Notes: generated by a model not told the origin, from the sequence alone. A stretch of DNA of 64,000 nt from Lunularia cruciata (GCA_948567375.1 OX419761.1:250501-314500); one strand, 5' to 3'. Shown: positions 37,374 through 49,867, counted from the first letter of the stretch. Numbers and translations are program-made.

Positions 37374-38210
37374 CTCTCTAGAAGGCAAGATAATGTTCCG
37401 CGTCCAATTCTACATTAGGCAGAAGGAGGCTATGAGAGCTCACTTGGAGAGAACATTAGGAGAGGAGAGGGCTGAACTTATGTTAGAGAACCAAGATCCA
37501 TTTGTATACCCTGTAGTTCATTATGATGTCTTTGAGGTGATTTTGTACATCTTGTACACATGAGAGGAATTGGAGAGATTGTGTGAGGTGGATTGCAGAT
37601 TTTGGGGATTAAGGTGATTTTGGGCAAAATCTCAAGTTTGAGATCTGGACTTGAGATTTCTACACATGATAGCTTGGGTTATCTTTCAGTTAGCCCACTT
37701 AAAATTATTGTGAGAGCTTCTATGCGCACTGGGCTAGAATTTTTGAAAGTTGATAGGGTAAAGTGCTCCCGCAACTGCATGCTCTTTGGAAAATTGTACA
37801 GAGTCTTCCATTTCTATAATTTTCAGTGAATTGTCCTGAAAATTTCCAAGAAAATGCAGTGCGTTGTATACTACTTGCTGCCACAAAAATTAGAGAGAGA
37901 TCGTTTTTGCGCAGGGCGTTATGAGTTTTTGAAGTGAGGGGGGTGGTTTTCAGACCAAATCTGAAATATGGGTGCTGAATAGAAAGGTGTCTAGACCAAA
38001 TGGCTCGATGAAAAGATCTGAAATTTTGCAGGGAGGGACGCCCTGGAGTTTTTATCAAGTGTGCAAAATTTCAGAGGACTGTGACACATTGGTTGGGAGA
38101 TTTGAGTGACATTGTGAGGAAGGGTCAATTCTGCAAAGTGCAGATCTCATGCATGAGAAGTTTGAGATCAACAAAAAGCATGTTTGAGTGTTTAGATTCA
38201 TCTTGGGAAC
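37374..38210 (+). other. Untranslated leader of B1
   Basis: About 840 bases between primer site and first ORF. A small frame starts near 37391 (MFRVQFYIRQ, about 57 codons, ending 37563), which I cannot judge as real. Otherwise no gene. Packaging signals are expected here, but none can be recognised by sequence. Confidence 0.5.
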
Positions 38211-38684
38211 ATGGAGGGTCATCAAGAGTTGAAATTGAGATTATGCAAGGTTCACCAAGGGTTTGAGGTGATTGTAGGGGTTGATTTGAGGAAAAGAGAG
38301 TTTGCAATAGAATTTGAAGAGAGTATTGAGAGGATCCAAAATCCCACACCACTTGGAGGAAAGAGTGAGTCTAAGTGCTTTCTATGTGGAGAGAAGGGAC
38401 ATAAGGAAAGTTCATGTCCATTGACCTTTGAGAGCAAGAGATTGAGGGAAAGGAGAGGCTTAATTGACTTGGGTTTGCATGTTGGATCTTCTTCACCAAG
38501 ATTGGGAGGGAGAAGATCTAAGACCAAGGAGTTGTGTGAGGTTTGTGGAGTTGAAGGACTTCCAAAAGGACATGAGTATAGTGGAGTAAAAGCACTTTTG
38601 GAAACTTTGGTGAAGGATCTTGGAGAGAGTCTTAGTACAGCTACAGAATTACTACCACCTTCATCAGCTAGTTCTCAAGATTAG
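38211..38684 (+). CDS. Extra ORF upstream of gag in B1, zinc-knuckle protein (157 aa)
   Basis: An intact ORF begins ATGGAGGGTCATC and ends TTAG at 38684. It carries a CCHC knuckle CFLCGEKGHKESSC around residues 60-73 and a second Cys-rich motif starting CEVCGVEG near residue 112. In copy B2 the second motif has a further Cys (HEC) that is Tyr here (TGT to TAT). Its tail is Ser/Thr-rich. It lies 240 bases before gag in a separate position. An additional ORF before gag is known from Tat/Ogre-type elements, but I do not recognise this protein. The knuckle suggests nucleic acid binding. Conservation of the frame in B2 supports it as real. Confidence 0.65.
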   Translation: MEGHQELKLRLCKVHQGFEVIVGVDLRKREFAIEFEESIERIQNPTPLGGKSESKCFLCGEKGHKESSCPLTFESKRLRERRGLIDLGLHVGSSSPRLGGRRSKTKELCEVCGVEGLPKGHEYSGVKALLETLVKDLGESLSTATELLPPSSASSQD

Positions 38685-38924
38685 TGATGGAGATAATCTT
38701 TCAATTTATAGATAAACTATCCATGAGAGTTAGATTAATATGCACTCTAGGATTTGATGTTGCTATAGAAATCTTGGAGCAACCTGAACCTTTTGTGTTC
38801 CCTAGAGTGGATTATTCTCAGATGGTGTTAGTCATGTATATACTCTATTAGTAATAGAGTGAGAGAAAAGAAAAGAGAAAAAAAATAAAATTTGAGAGAA
38901 AAGAAAGATAGTGAGGGGTTAAGA

Positions 38925-41900
38925 TGGGAAAACTTCCGGTTTTCTTTGGCAAGGATGGAGAAGATGTGGAGGCCTTTGTGAGAGACTTCAAGAGAGCTTG
39001 AGAGTATATGTGGAAAGAGTGGAAAAGTTAGAGTCCAGATTTCGCATAGTGTTGAGGAAGGGTGGGGATGATGTGGAGACTACAATGATTGGCATAGGGG
39101 CCATGCTCACCAAGAATTTTGTGGGAGGGTTGAGACCACAAATTAGAAGCAAGGTGAGATATGAGAAACCTTCTTCCAAGGTTGAAGCTATCAAGATCGC
39201 AATTCGTATGGAGGAGAGTTTGGAAGGGGATGAGAGTGATTTGGTGGTGAAGGAGGTTGTGCATCCTCCTCAAGGCTACAAGTATGGTGGAACTTCTGAT
39301 ACTTTGGTGACAAGGGTTGCACCACAAGTAGTAGTTGCTCCAGTTCTTGCACCTCCACCAAAAGATCCACTCCAAACCATCACAGAACAACTTGCGGATC
39401 TCAAGATCAATGTGGTGCAACTATGGGAGAAGAGAGAGGTGGATCAGAATGTAGGGAGAGGGCCTAGGAGTTATGGAAACTATCCATATAGAGGAGGCCA
39501 ACCAGCCAACAATTTCAATGATAGAAATTGTTTTGGTTGTGGAGGAAGGGGCCATATCCAAAGGAATTGCCCAAATTCCACTTACCATGGAGGAAGGAGT
39601 TATGAGGGAGCCAATAGAGGGAAAGAGGGAGGTAGTGAAACCCAAGTGGCTCCTAATCCCAACAAAGGTAAGGGGATAGCATCCATAGATGTGGTTGAGA
39701 GCAAGTATGAGAAGGGAGAGTGCTCAAACTCCAAGGGTCTTAATTTGGAGCTTTTGGCACAAGAGAAGAAGAGAGCTCATTTTGTAGAGGATGTTCACTC
39801 TTCTCAAGGATTTACTTCAAGCAAGGATACTCCTATGTCTACTAGGAGCACTCGCACCTCAACACCATCAACAACAAAGACTCCAAGGAAGAAGTTGGAG
39901 ATGGAGGACTTCTTGATCTCAAAGCAACAATGGAACTACAATGTGTTGGAGGATGTTGGTAGTCACAAGGCTAACATCATAGTGTGCCAATTAATTGCTT
40001 TGAACCCTACCTTGAGAAAGGAGCTTAGAGGTGGTTTGAGTTCTACAAGGAGCAAGAAGAAGAAGAAGGCAAAAGTTCCAGTATCAATGGGGGTGGTGGA
40101 TGCCAAGCCAGCACCATGGGAAGCTTGTGAATATGCCTCCAAGATTGATGTGAGAGTGAATGGTCACAACATCAAGGATGCATTGGTTGATGGAGGATCA
40201 GCAGTGAATGCCATGTCAGAAAGGTTGATGAAGAAGTTGGGTATGATACCCTCAAGACCTTCAACATTTGTGGTGAGCATGGCAAACAAGCAACAAGTTC
40301 GACCAGTAGGGGTGATGGATAAGGTGGTAGTTTCAGTTATAGGAGTTCAAAATCTCATGACTTTCCAAGTCTTGAAGGATTCAAGCTATGACTTACTTCT
40401 TGGGAGGCCATGGTTGAGAGCAGCACGCACAACTGATCGATGGCACAAAGGGTACTTGAGGATTGGGCCATCAAACCATAGAGTCACTATTCCTGTGACT
40501 AACACCACCAACACTTCACATTCAGATACCCCATCTTTTGATTATTGGGAATCAGATTCTGAAGAAGGAGCTTCAGGTGTGGACACAAGCATGGAAGAGG
40601 AGACTTCCACAGAGGAGGATGAATCTGAATCTGATTCAGATGTGTATCCTTTGTGTGCTATGGATTTTGCACCTAAGCCAGAGGTTTTGAAGGACCCAGA
40701 TAAATCACCATTGACACTTGAGGAGGTAGAGAGAAGGTTAGCTACCCTCAAGTATGGTCCAAATGTTACCAAGGAGGAGAAGGTGAGATTTGAGGAGATT
40801 TTCCGCAAGTTCATCCATGTGTTTGCTTTCAGTTACAAGGATTTGAAGGAAGTCACCTTGGAGGAGCACAAGATAGAGGTGGAGTCACATGCAAGACCAA
40901 TCCGCCAAAAGCAACGTCGCATTAGCCCACCAATATCTTTGGTTGTGAAGGAGGAGATTGATAAGCTCAAGGAGGCTGGATTTATCTTTGAGGTGGAGAA
41001 TTCAGAATGGGTGTCTCCAATTGTCATTGTGAAGAAAAAGAATGGCAAGCTTTGGGTATGTGTGGATTACAAGAAGCTCAATGTTGTTACCAAGAAGGAC
41101 TACTACCCATTGCCATTCATTGATGAGATCTTGGAGGAGGTTGCAGGTCATGAGAGGTACAATTTTGGAGATGGTTATAGTGGATATAACCAAATCAAGA
41201 TTGCACCAGAGCATCAACAACTCACCACATTCACCACACCTTGAGGAACTTACGCTTTCAAGGTCATGCCTTTTGGGCTTTGCAATGCTCCAGCCACATT
41301 CCAACGGTTCATGAACAAGGTATTTGAACCTTTCATTGGGAAATTTGTGAGAGACTTCATTGATGACTTTTGTGTCTATGGGAGCAAGGAGGAGCACTTT
41401 GAGCACCTAATCAAAGTCTTGCAATGCTTGGATGAGGCAAATGCATCACTCAACCCAGAGAAGTGCATTTTTGGATGTGAAGAAGGTCTACTTTTGGGGC
41501 ATATCATCTCCAAGGATGGAATAGAAGTTGATCCTGAGAAGGTGAGGAAAATCTCAGACCTTCCATTCCCTTCAAGCTTGACAAAGTTATGCCAATTCTT
41601 GGGGATGGTTGGGTACTATAGGAGGTTCATCTTCTCATTTTCCAACAAGGCTTATGCATTGACCATCTACATGAAGAAGGGTGTAGATTACATGGTGATT
41701 TTGGAAGACAAGGAGGCTCTCAAAGCTTTTGAGGAGCTCAAGCAATCCCTTGTTGTAGCTCCAATTCTTGCTAAACCTGATTGGAGTAAACCTTTCATCC
41801 TCTACACTGATGCTTCTAATGTAGCTATAGGATGCACTCTTAGTCAATTAGACCAAGATGGGCATGATCATCCAATAGCTTATGCTAGTAGGCAGATGGT

Positions 41901-43512
41901 TTCAGTAGAGAAGAACTACTCTGTCACGGAGAGAGAAGAGTTGGCAGTGATCTTTGGTCTCAAGAAGTTTAGACACTACTTGATTGGAGGGAAAGCCACC
42001 ATTGTCACGGATCACAAGGCTTTGAAGTACATCTTCAACAAGCCTAATGTTGAAGGGAGACTAGCAAGGTGGATGATACTCATGTCTGAGTATGACTACA
42101 CCATTGAAGATAGGCCAAGAAAGAAACATGCAAATGCTGATTTATTATCTAGAGCCTATGATCATGATGGAGATGAGCCAGTGGATGATTCCTTCCCGGA
42201 TGAGGAGCTCATGACAATCTCAGTCACTCAAGAGGTTCCAATGGAGTACAAGGAGATTGTGGATTTTGTGACAAAAGGTAACTATCCAGAAGGGATGCAT
42301 GCTAGGGAGAGGAAGGCCCTTGCAGCAAGATCTAGACCTTACACAATGGTGGAGGATATTCTTTTTCACCAAGGAGCAGATGGTCTACTTCGAAGAGCAG
42401 TGGGTAAGGAAGAGTCTATCCTACTCATAAAGGAGTTTCATGAAGGTTTAGTATGTGGAGGACACTTTGCAGGAAAGGTGACTGCTTTCAAGATTCTAGA
42501 TGTAGGTTACCATTGGAGAGGGATTTTCAAGGATTGTCTTGATTATTGCAAAACTTGTCATGTTTGTCAAGCTTTTGCTAGGAAGTCTACATCCACTCCA
42601 CCACTTAGATCAATTCCATTGCTAGGACCTTTTGAGAAGTGGAGAATTGATTTTGTAGGACCTCTCAATAGAACCCCAAGGAACAATCGGTACATTGTGG
42701 TAGTTACTGATTACCTTACCAAGTGGGTTGAGGCTAGACCATTGAGGGACAAGAATGAAGATGAAGTGGGTAGATTTCTTTATGAACGCATTATCACTAG
42801 GTTTGGATGCCCTTTGGAGTTGGTTTCTGATAGAGGAGGAGAGTTTACAGGAAGCATTACTACAGCCATGCTACGACATTTCTCTATCACACATAGAGTA
42901 ACTACATCCTATAAGCCAAATTCCAATGGCTTGGCAGAGAGAACCAATCAGACCTTGTGCATGATGTTGGCCAAAGATGCAGAAATGGAGGGGGCTAAAC
43001 ATCATTGGGACAAGAGGATTCATGCAGTTTTGTGGGAGTATAGGACAACCATGAAAACTTCCACTGGATATTCTCCATTTCAATTGGTGTATGGTATTGA
43101 GTCTACCTTACCTATTCACTTTGATCTTCCTACCTTCCAAAGCATTCATAGGAGATTGAAGAAAGCACAAGGAGGTGATGCAGAGAAGTCAAGGAAGGAT
43201 CAACTCATGGAGTTGGAAGAGGCAAGAACAGTTGCTATGGTTCGAGTGGAGCAAGCCCAAAGGAAACAAAAGGAGAGCTATGATAAGAGGCAAGACAAGA
43301 AGAAGGTGGAGCCTTTCAAAGAAGGTGATTGGGTAATGTTGTTTGATTCCATTCGATTCAAGAGAGTGCAAAAGAAGTTTTTGCCTAAGTACTTTGGACC
43401 TTTCATAGTGGAGAAGGTGTGGGGCAATTACACCTATGATCTCAAGGAGTTGGGAGGAAGATACTTTGATAGGATTAACCATGATAAGTTGAAGATGTAC
43501 CATAGAAGGTAG
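38925..43512 (+). pseudogene. gag-pol of B1, disabled by a gag deletion and one nonsense codon
   Basis: Gag starts at ATG 38925 but hits TGA right after 25 codons because 238 bases, present in B2 as 63372-63609, are missing at about 39000. From 38998 a single frame runs to 43512. It has a CCHC knuckle (39529-39570), a protease motif LVDGGSAVNAM (Asp at 40189; Gly replaces the usual Ser/Thr), RT with catalytic FIDDF (41356-41370), and RNase H with TDAS near 41810. Integrase shows its HHCC part near 42440-42580, then Asp (IDFVG, ~42646), Asp (SDRGGEF, ~42829) and Glu (NGLAERT, ~42930). The one stop, TGA at 41242-41244, stands where the A element has Trp. The protein ends without chromodomain, 48 bases before the 3' LTR. 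Confidence 0.9.
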
Positions 43513-43544
43513 AGAGACCTTCACTTTGAGGACAAAGTGAAAAC

Positions 43545-43560
43545 TTAGTTCGGGGGTAAA
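43545..43560 (+). promoter_or_regulatory. Polypurine tract of B1
   Basis: TTAGTTCGGGGGTAAA directly precedes the 3' LTR. This is the common plant form of the plus-strand primer, with a short G-run followed by TAAA. Confidence 0.75.
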
Positions 43561-44236
43561 TGTAACACCCATTTGTGCATGTGTGTGGTATTGTGATATT
43601 TAGCTTGGTATTACAAGTACTTAAGAGATATTATTTATATAGAGATAAAGGATGGTTCTATATTAGTCATGGTTAGCTAAAGTTAGTCATAGCTAAGATA
43701 GATGGGACCTTACTTTAGAGGAAGTAGAAAAGATGAGCACCACTATTTTGGATTTTAGTGTGTTGACTTGGTATTATTCCTAGGTGTTTGGCTTTGGGGA
43801 AAGAGTTGAGAACTCTTGGGCCCGCAAGCCTTTTTGTTTTGGATTCTTCTTTAGTCCAAGGATAGCCCATGTGAAGGAATCCTTGCTTTAGTGGTTGGGT
43901 CAAGATAAGCGAATATGCCCATGTGAATGGATATTCCTTTCTACTTTTTGACTTTACTTGACTTTTAGTCTAGTAACTTGAGTTACTACGGTAGTTAGTA
44001 ACTTTGGCACGTAACTATTTCACAAGTATATAAACTAGGGGTGAGGAGGTACTCATCATCCTTTCATTTGTAACTATCTCTCTCTTTGAGTTCTCTAGTG
44101 AGCAATGTCTTGAGTCTTGGAGTGTTAGCCTTGGAGGAGTATGATGGAGTTGGGGTTCCTTGCCTTCTTAGTCCATGGTGCGCTACCATAATAGCCATCA
44201 GAGGTTCATCTTGAGTGAGAGACAGGCCGGCTCACA
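43561..44236 (+). repeat. 3' LTR of B1
   Basis: Identical to the 5' LTR except for about five base changes and a small indel (GGGG versus CG near 43908). The TATA box is at 44027-44034. It is followed by the 4-bp duplication GCTC and the resumed A LTR. Confidence 0.95.
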
Positions 44237-45065
44237 GCTCCTGGACATCGACCTCCTTTTGCTCATCCGGATGGAAGTGCGACACCATCCGATTCCGCTC
44301 CGCCGAGTTCAGCAAATTGAGCCCAAGGTAGAAATGCGCTGCAAACGGCACAATGTAATGTGGAGGCGACTTATCCTGCAGATTCCACACCATCTGCCTC
44401 GTTCTTCCGTGAAAACACCTTGCCCAATTAATTGGTTCTCATGCAAACAATTTGTGAAAGAACACTGCTTGGTGTTTCATCACATATGTTGTTCTCTCCG
44501 GCTTCAGGATTGCAATCAAAGCACTCACAATTCCTCTCTTGACAGGGTCTTTGTAACTTTCTACCTTGTACCCATTCTTTGTTCTCTTCGACGAGAAGGC
44601 ATCTCTCACCTCCTGAGTTTCTTGGGCTATCTCTCCTTTCCCCAAGAACGTGGCTCCTTGCTCCGAGCCTGCCTCCTTCCCGAGTACCAATCTCCAATCC
44701 GACTCTGTCCAGCGAGCCGGATTTCCTCTCTTCCTTTCTTCCTCGAGTCCATCAAGACACTTACTCTCGATGATTTCTGTCATGAATCCTGGAAAACTTA
44801 CGTTCTAGTTCCATGCCTGAAATGTGACCCGAAGTCGGCCCAAGACTTCGATCCTCGCTACTACATCTAATCTCCGAATTGCATGATTTCTCACTACAAA
44901 TTCAGAGTTCTTCTTCCCTCCTCCCATCTCTTCTGCTTTCTCACTTTCTCTTGATTTCACTCTCGTGACTTCTCCCTTGTGCACTAATACGAGCCCAACT
45001 CTATTTCCCTTTCCTTGATTACCTGCAAGACGACTCCTCAACAGCGAAGGAAAATTGCTCAACAT
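44237..45065 (-). pseudogene. LTR-borne coiled-coil reading frame, 3' LTR, N-terminal segment
   Basis: It starts at the ATG at 45063-45065 (MLSNFPS). A TATAAAAA box lies about 25 bases upstream on the minus strand. Stops occur at 44805-44807 (TAG where relatives have Trp) and 44439-44441 (TGA where relatives have Gly). The B element cuts it at 44237, near codon 275, and the frame continues at 36674. It covers the globular N-terminal region only. Confidence 0.75.
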
Positions 45066-45474
45066 TTTGTCGTTGCAGTTTTGATTTTTATAGAGTTGCA
45101 CTTCTTTGTCTTCCGTCACTTTGAGTTTCTACCGAGAAATCACACCTCCGGCATGCACTTGTCAGTGTCAATCAACCTTTGCGCATATGAGCCGCCAGTT
45201 TTGAAACGGCCCCTTCTTGAATTTCTCACCCCGACAAAAGGTTGTTAGACTATCTTTGCCTGGGTTGAGCTCCCCCCAATCCGAAGACAATTTATTTGTA
45301 TTGTATGCTGACAGGGCATTTCCGAGTACTTTGCCTTATGACCCAAAGTCACTTTACTTTGGGTTTCAACCCAAAGACTCTTTTCTTTGCCTTCTTTGGC
45401 CAAACGGGCGCAATCCGACTTCTCTATACACTTCTTCTCCTTTATTTTGAAAAAAATAAAATGTGGGCACCACA

Positions 45475-45487
45475 TACCCCCTCCCTC
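45475..45487 (-). promoter_or_regulatory. Polypurine tract of family A
   Basis: On the minus strand, GAGGGAGGGGGTA stands directly before the TGTGG start of the 3' LTR. It proves the LTR boundary on this side. The natural pol stop codon (45486-45488) overlaps its first bases. Confidence 0.88.
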
Positions 45488-48400
45488 AAATGTGAGCGTC
45501 CCCGCAAACATAGACCTCGGGTGCTTTAGAAACTTCCGAGTCTATGGTCCAATATCTCCCAACTCTCCACCCGTTTACTCAAGTGGCAAAAGGATTACCT
45601 TTCAAGTCGACAAGCTGCATGGATCCATTTTCATAAAGATGAAGAACTTGATAGGGACCCATCCATCTCAAATGCAACTTGCTTGGAAAAAATATTTGGC
45701 GATTGTCATATAACAAAACCAAATCCCCTTCTCGTACAGTCACAAGCTTGATTCTCTTATCGTGCTTGACTTTCCTCTGTGCTTGTACTTCTTTCGTGGT
45801 TTGCATTGCATTGTCTCTTTTCTCTTCTAACCACATTAGTTGATGAATACGAAGATCCTGACTTTCTTCTTCCAACATTCGTTCTTTGCAAAGAACCCGA
45901 TATGTCGGAACTTCAAATTCAACTGGCAGTATGGGATGCAAGCCATATGTCAAGAAGTATGGAGTTTGTTTGGTTGTAATTTTCTCTGTCGTTTGATATG
46001 CCCACAACGCGGCTGGTAATTTTGTATCCCAATCATAGGCATAATTGACAGTCACCTTATTCAAAATTTTACAAAGTAACCCATTCGCTTTTTCCATTAA
46101 GCCATTTGCTTTTGGGTTGTAAGGAGTCGTCTTCCGATGTTTAATCTGAAAGTACTTGGTTAACACCTCCATTACTGAGTTCAAAAAATGTGTGCCCCGG
46201 TCACTGACCAATTCCAGAGGACACCCATATCGGGAGATGATGTTTTGAAAGAAAAATTCCGCCACAATTTCCGCATCATCTCTGCGAGTTGCTTCCGCTT
46301 CTTGGTAGCATAGTCAGTGCAGACCAAAATGTATCACTTTCTTGTGACTTGGGTCACTGATTGAATGGGACCCACAAAATCAATCCCCCATTTCTCAAAT
46401 GGGGCCAAAGGCAAAATTGGTCTCAAAGGCCATTGGGAAGTAGCCATCGGCTTCTCCGTTCTCTGACAAGCATCACAGCTTCGGATATGAGAATGTACAT
46501 CTTTGTACATTGTAGGCCACCAATACCCTGCCGAAAGAATTTTCTTTACAGTATTCTTCAGAGCATAGTGTCCTCCCGATGCCTTGGAGTGTAAAGATTC
46601 AATTACTCCTCCTACTTCGTATGACTCCAAGCATCACCAAAGTACTTCGTCTCCATCCATCCTAAATAAAATGCTGTGTTTAAGCTGGTATGGCCCCATT
46701 TTCCTGAGAAAGACTGCCCGCTGTTCCGGGTCCATCCCCTCAGGACAATGAAGAGTATTCAGATAATTATATTCAGCTGCATACCTCGTACTTCGCATTG
46801 CTGATAAGTGATACAACTCTTTGTCAGGGAACCAATCGTCAATTTCCCACTCATGGTCTTGAGTTTCTAACCTGGACAGGAAGTCCGCATTCAAATGCAA
46901 AGACCCCTTCCTCACTTGTACCGTATATGTGAACTCTTGTAATAACAAGATCCATCTTGCAAGTCGTCCCGATAAATCTGCCTTCTTGACCAAATGTTGC
47001 AATGCGTAATGGTCAACATAGAAGATAAACTCATACCCCAACAAATAATGACAAAATTTCTTGCAGGCATACACCATTCCGAGTGCTTCTCTTTCAGTCA
47101 TCAAATAGTTCTTTTCAGAAACTGAAAGTTGTCGGCTGGCATAATACACCGGGTAGTCCTTCTTCTTCTCGTCCTTCTGACTTAAGACGACTCTGATGGC
47201 CATGGACAAAGTGTCCACATATACATGAAAAGGGACGTCCCAATTTGGGGCCCTCATGATTGGTGCTTCAACCAATTTCTTCTTCAACACCTGGAAAGCT
47301 TCTTCTTGACTTGCTTCCCACAGATAGTCTTCGGATTTCTTTAGAAGCTTTGTAAGTGGTGCAGCAAGCATTGCATAGTTTGACACAAAGCGTCTGTAAT
47401 ATCCGACATGTCCCAAGAAGGCTCTCAGCTCCCAGATGTTCTTCGAGGATTCCAAAGCTGCGATTATCTTAACCTTCTCAAAATCGACTTCAATACCTCG
47501 GCTTGACACCCGATGCCCCAGAAGAATTCCCTCCTTCATTGCGAAGAAGCATTTCTCTGGGTGTAATGACAAGTCGGCAAAACAACACCTTTCAAACGTT
47601 TGGCGAAGGTAATCTAAATGTACATCTCTTTGTCCAAACACACAAAAGTCATCAATAAAAACTTCCACAAATTTGTGCAAGAAATCCTTGAAGATTGAAT
47701 TCATCATCCGCTGGAAAGTAGCGGGAGCATTACACAACCCAAAGGGCATTTGATTGTAAGCAAAAGTGCCCCAATCGGTCGTGAATGTAGTTTTATCCTT
47801 GTCCTCTTCTTGAATGGATACTTGATTGTACCCTGAAAATCCATCGAGAAAACTATAACAAGGATGCCTAGCTACCTGATCTAAAATTGTATTGGTAAAA
47901 GGCAAGGGATGATGATCTTTCCGTGTAACTGCGTTCAACTTTTGGAAGTCTTGGCACACTCGGATCTTCCCTATTTTCTTCTTTGGGAAAATGACGATGG
48001 GGGAGACCCATTCACTACTCAAGATAGGGAAGATGATTCTGGCCCCTAAGTACTTGTCAATTTCATCTTTCACCAAAAGCGAGTACTTTGGGTTCAGGCG
48101 GTATTGTCATTGCCGAACCGGAACTGCACCTTCAACCTGATCAATCCGGTGTTCTCCAAATTCTCGTGGAATACCCGGCATTTGATCAATCGACCAGGCA
48201 AATACATCTTGGAACTCTATAAACAGGGCAGTGTATCTTGCCAGCTCCTCCGAAGTAACTGTCTTTGAGATTTTTAAAATTTTTCCTTCAGTTAGTAACA
48301 CATCTTGACAGTCATCGGGGTTGATGACTCCTTCAACGTGGCTTACTCGGCTTAACCCAAGGCGAGCGGCCATCAAACCCCCTTACTCCAAGTCAGGTTC

Positions 48401-49867
48401 ACCCGAGGCAAGGTTATATGGATCTTTGTCTTCAACATCCACCTCATAGCATTCCAAGTAATTAACTTGGACTTCACCTTTGGATTCGTCTGAGGACGAA
48501 GAGGATGAGTCTTTGGATTTGTCCTCCTCTTCCGACGAACTTGTTTCCCCAAGATGGGGAACCTTTGTCCAACTCACAGTCACCAGCTTCTGACCTTCGG
48601 ACGAAATGTCCTTGAATCTTAACTTCTGCTGATGCCAATCCATTACAACTTGGGCACTATACAACCAGGGTCTGCCGATCAACAGAGGGTAACCATTTTT
48701 TGTCACTAGTCGCAACACGATGTAATTCAACTTGAAGGGTACCCCTCCAATGATCATGGTAATGTTTGACAGCATGCCCAGTGGCCGTCTCCTGGTTTGG
48801 TCTGCAAACTTCAAAACTCGGGGTGTGGGTTCAAACATATGAAACCCAAGTCGATTCGCAGTATCTTCGGTCATGACATTCACACCGGACCCAGAGTCAA
48901 TGGGTATCAATGTGATCATGCACCCTGCAATCTCCGCGTCTACCTTGGGAGATCCCAAATCTTCTTGTTCAATACGATAAATAGCCGGCAGGTCCTTCTT
49001 TGACATCGACCTCATCTTCTTGAGGGCCAAATTAAGATGTCTCTTGTATAGCTTGTTATCCTCCCACAATTGCTTGAAGGTAACGTTGGCCTTTGTGGTG
49101 GCCAGATTGGCTACAATATCATATTGGGGAACTCCTCCCAATTTGACCGTCTTCGTCTTTGGCTTTGGATCCGAAGTCTCTCCATGTTCCCTCTTGGCTT
49201 TGGGACGCTTCAAAATGGTCACGGGCTTGCTGATGGCCTTAACCCAAGGTTCCTCGGGTTGGCCCACCTCGGCTTGGATCAGACCCTTTACTTCGGATCG
49301 AATGTCTGCCGGGAAAATTGGAGACTCCTCTTCCAAACTCAGTTCCAGAGTCCTGAGTAATGCCTCCTTTAATTCTTTCTACAAGGCTTTAGCTTTGGCT
49401 TTTGCAAGGATCTTTTCCTCCTTGGCCAAAAGAATGGCTTTTGGGTGAAGTCTCTTTGCCTTTTGGGAGGACGACAAGGTCGTACTCAGTTCTTCAAGAT
49501 CACGCTTCTTCTTGTTGGAGCGTGTCTCAACCTTCAAAATTTCAAGGTCCGGCCATTCTCCTTCTGAGGCCGGACTCCTTTCTTGAGGTCTTTCTTCCTC
49601 AAGAGTTATGCAATTTACATTCATATCCCCCTTCGGCTGAAGTGCTGCACGCTCAGCGGGGGTCTGTACATACTTTATAGGCGGCTTCGGGTTTGGTGGG
49701 TGAGGGCATTGGTTGCCCGTATGCCCCGATCCTTTACAGTTTCCGCACAAGGGAATGTACCCAATTTGCCTTCTTGGCTTGGGACAGTTTGGGGACCAAT
49801 GTCCCATCGAGCCACAATTATAACAGGCTCCGGGTGCAACATTTTGAGGCCGATTTTGGTTGCTCAT
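45486..49867 (-). pseudogene. Family A pol: zinc knuckles, protease, RT, RNase H, integrase (decayed)
   Basis: The segment opens with two CCHC knuckles (CYNCGSMGHWSPNC, ~49784-49825, and CGNCKGSGHTGNQC, ~49703-49744). Protease follows with IDSGSGVNVM (Asp near 48898), then RT in a 480-codon open run (48076-46634) with FIDDF near 47645-47659. RNase H reads VYVDTLS where VYVDAS is usual. Integrase has an HHCC part (46630-46334), Asp in IDFVGP, Asp in SDRGTHF and Glu in NGLMEK. Stops at 49379, 48383, 48107, 46634, 46334 and 45579 all fit C-to-T changes of CGA, CAA or CAG. A short deletion near 46290 (TDYATK...) shifts the frame. There is no chromodomain, and the protein ends just before the 3' LTR. 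Confidence 0.88.

Larger units (their letters stand above)
36675..44236 (+). mobile_element. Nearly complete Ty3/gypsy element, family B (copy B1), 7562 bp
   Basis: LTRs of 677 bp (36675-37351) and 676 bp (43561-44236) flank an interior with primer site, an extra small zinc-knuckle ORF, gag, protease, RT, RNase H and integrase in Ty3/gypsy order. A 4-bp duplication GCTC (36671-36674 and 44237-44240) flanks it; removal restores the TTGCTGCTCCTGG sequence of the host LTR, matched at 54153-54165. The two LTRs differ at about five positions and one short indel, so it is young. Two lesions disable it: a 238-bp gag deletion and one TGA in RT. There is no chromodomain. Confidence 0.96.
34134..45474 (-). 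repeat. 3' LTR of family A element (split by full-length B element)
   Basis: The LTR begins TGTGGTGCCCACA at 45474, right after the polypurine tract, and ends GTTGTCACA at 34134. It contains the B element at 36675-44236. Without this and one 4-bp duplication it is 3775 bp, matching the 5' LTR (3773 bp). Over the ~150 bases compared near the 3' end the two LTRs differ by roughly 5%, mostly C/T and G/A changes. Confidence 0.92.
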
